64,000 nt of DNA from Leptospira levettii (GTDB lineage Bacteria > Spirochaetota > Leptospiria > Leptospirales > Leptospiraceae). Position 1 is the stretch's first letter; each line of letters begins with the position of its first letter. The stretch covers positions 62,001 through 126,000 of the forward strand of contig NZ_NPDM01000007.1 of NCBI RefSeq assembly GCF_002812085.1, read 5' to 3'. Below, piece after piece: positions 62,760 through 64,000 of the stretch. The notes under the pieces are model-generated. The model was given only the letters and a program-made list of their open reading frames with translations, did no database searches and was not told the origin of the DNA. A program made the position numbers and the translations under genes.

Positions 62760-64000
62760 GTGACAAGTATCCCAAAAGAACCATTCCCTGAAAAATCGAG
62801 AAAAGAAGACCATTACCTTCGAATCCTTCGCCAAATGGAATCTTTAGGGAAACTGGGTCATTGGGAATTTGATTTTATCAATCAAACCATCCATTGGTCA
62901 GAAGGTGTTTTTGCTATATTAGAAATGGATCCAATAGAGATGCCCGTCTCGCTTGAGTTAGGTTACAATTCTGTCCATCCAGATGATCGAGAAAAAGTAA
63001 AACAACATATGGAAAATGTTATCAAGAAGGGCATTCCTTACAATTTAGAATGTCGACTTGTAACAAAAAAAGGTGCTGTTCGAACCATCCATAGCCAAGC
63101 AGAACTGGTTCGAGATGGTTCCGGTAATCCCATCCAAATTTTGGGGATATTTCAGGACATTACTGACCGAACCGAATCTTACATACAACTCAAACAACAA
63201 GAGTTAAGACTCAGCTCTATCTTACAATCAGAACCAGAATGTGTGAAGGTTGTTTCCCCGGATGGCATCCTCATTGAAATGAACCCAGCAGGGCTGAGTA
63301 TGATAGAAGCCGATACACCGGAAGATGCCATCGGAAAAACAGTAGAACCACTCATCGAACCTTCTGATCTCAGATTCTACCAAAGTATTCACGAAAATGC
63401 ATTAAAAGGAATCAAATCAAGTGCTCGTTTTCGAATCATTGGTATGAAAGGAACACATCGATGGATGGAAAGTACGGCAGTACCGCTGACGAACCAAAAA
63501 GGCGAAATCACTTCCGTATTAAGTTTAACTCGTGATATCTCTGAAAAAGTGATCAACGAAGAAAAATTGATTCGGATCAAACGAAACCAAGAAGCACTCA
63601 TTAATGGAACTTCTGATCTCATTTGGTCTATTGATACAAACTTTTGTTTGGTGGCTGCAAACCAATCCTTCTTAAATGTTCTCAGTTTTTTACTACAATA
63701 CCCCGCGAAGGAAGGAGACTCAGTCTTAGTAAAAACTGCTGGAGAAGAATTTTATTATAAATGGAAAGAATACTATGAAAGAGGACTCTCTGGTGAATCC
63801 TTCACTTCTTATGAAAATTTCATAAGTCCAATCACACTTGAAGAAGAACATAGAGAAGTTTCATTTAATCCGATTCGAAACGTTGACGAAAAAATAACAG
63901 GTCTTGCTTGTTTTTCAAAAGATATCTCCAGCTTAATGCGGAAAAGCAAAGAACTGATTCTAAACGAAAAAAGGTTCCGTGTTTTAGTAGAAAATGGAGC
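62760..64000 (+). CDS. Multi-PAS sensor protein, 5' part (runs off the window)
   Basis: At least 413 aa, open to the window edge. It has three PAS domains: about 22-145 (GHWEFDFINQTIHWSEGVFA, IFQDITDRTE), about 150-270 (PDGILIEMNPAGLSMIEADT, SLTRDISEK) and about 275-395 (SDLIWSIDTNFCLVAANQSF, FSKDISSLM). A fourth begins at the end. The output domain, histidine kinase or GGDEF, lies beyond. There is no membrane span. The start is uncertain: TTG 62748, GTG 62760 or ATG 62835; a stop lies at 62733-62735. Confidence 0.8.
   Translation, partial: MTSIPKEPFPEKSRKEDHYLRILRQMESLGKLGHWEFDFINQTIHWSEGVFAILEMDPIEMPVSLELGYNSVHPDDREKVKQHMENVIKKGIPYNLECRLVTKKGAVRTIHSQAELVRDGSGNPIQILGIFQDITDRTESYIQLKQQELRLSSILQSEPECVKVVSPDGILIEMNPAGLSMIEADTPEDAIGKTVEPLIEPSDLRFYQSIHENALKGIKSSARFRIIGMKGTHRWMESTAVPLTNQKGEITSVLSLTRDISEKVINEEKLIRIKRNQEALINGTSDLIWSIDTNFCLVAANQSFLNVLSFLLQYPAKEGDSVLVKTAGEEFYYKWKEYYERGLSGESFTSYENFISPITLEEEHREVSFNPIRNVDEKITGLACFSKDISSLMRKSKELILNEKRFRVLVENG

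Noticed and set aside
62471..62791. 106-codon frame after the GNAT gene
   Set aside because: It starts inside the GNAT gene and runs through the GC-rich hairpins; no domain, and it overlaps the start of the PAS gene.
1..64000. rRNA, tRNA genes, CRISPR arrays, transposases or phage genes
   Set aside because: None was recognised on reading both strands; a covariance-model scan would be needed to exclude small RNAs.

Overview
The window is chromosomal DNA from a Leptospira, most likely a free-living (saprophytic) species. The signs are AT-rich coding sequence, many spirochaetal-type lipoprotein signal peptides, two DUF1554 lipoproteins (a family I know mainly from Leptospira), a LipL45-like FecR lipoprotein, and a dense set of signalling and lipid-metabolism genes. 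No rRNA, tRNA or CRISPR array was seen. The first gene (acyl-CoA synthetase) and the last (multi-PAS sensor) are cut by the window edges.

Layout. Positions 1-5760 hold the acyl-CoA synthetase end, an M23 peptidase, and a four-gene operon: an unusual sigma factor, a 236-aa partner, a CHAT-domain protease-like protein with an intact His/Cys dyad, and a Cys-cluster protein. Positions 5763-7734 hold a phasin-like gene divergent from mtnA-msrA, with three evenly spaced TGC-N3-GCA boxes between them. Positions 7769-12029 are a minus-strand run (degenerate GGDEF-like membrane protein, CheX-like protein, hydrolase, FapA). A methyltransferase and lpdA follow.

Positions about 14320-20700 form an accessory island: small secreted proteins, two DUF1554 lipoproteins, VapBC and BrnT-like toxin-antitoxin pairs, a decayed HepT fragment, and two inverted copies of a 24-bp repeat. 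One DUF1554 lipoprotein carries five copies of a 10-bp repeat at its 5' end. The only ATG start is out of frame with five copies and in frame with three or six, which is the layout of a phase-variable gene.

Positions 20777-38624 carry a hydrolase, a small transporter, a sulfatase-fold lipoprotein, a 1419-aa beta-repeat lipoprotein, an AMACR-like CoA enzyme, a YhaO/YhaN-like nuclease-ATPase pair, tpx, a desaturase, a histidine kinase and rsgA. Positions 38690-44861 are a tightly coupled FecR / PEGA / TPR lipoprotein operon. The rest is core metabolism and signalling: trmB, an MBL hydrolase, icd, a class III cyclase, a rhomboid-like protein that appears to lack its catalytic His, an SGLT-like symporter, an LLM oxidoreductase-aldo/keto reductase-GNAT operon, an ArsR-AHSA1 pair, an SDR, a lipoprotein hydrolase, an acyl-CoA dehydrogenase, and a PAS sensor.

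The items most worth a second look are the sigma-CHAT operon, the 10-bp repeat switch, and the triple box array beside the phasin-like gene.
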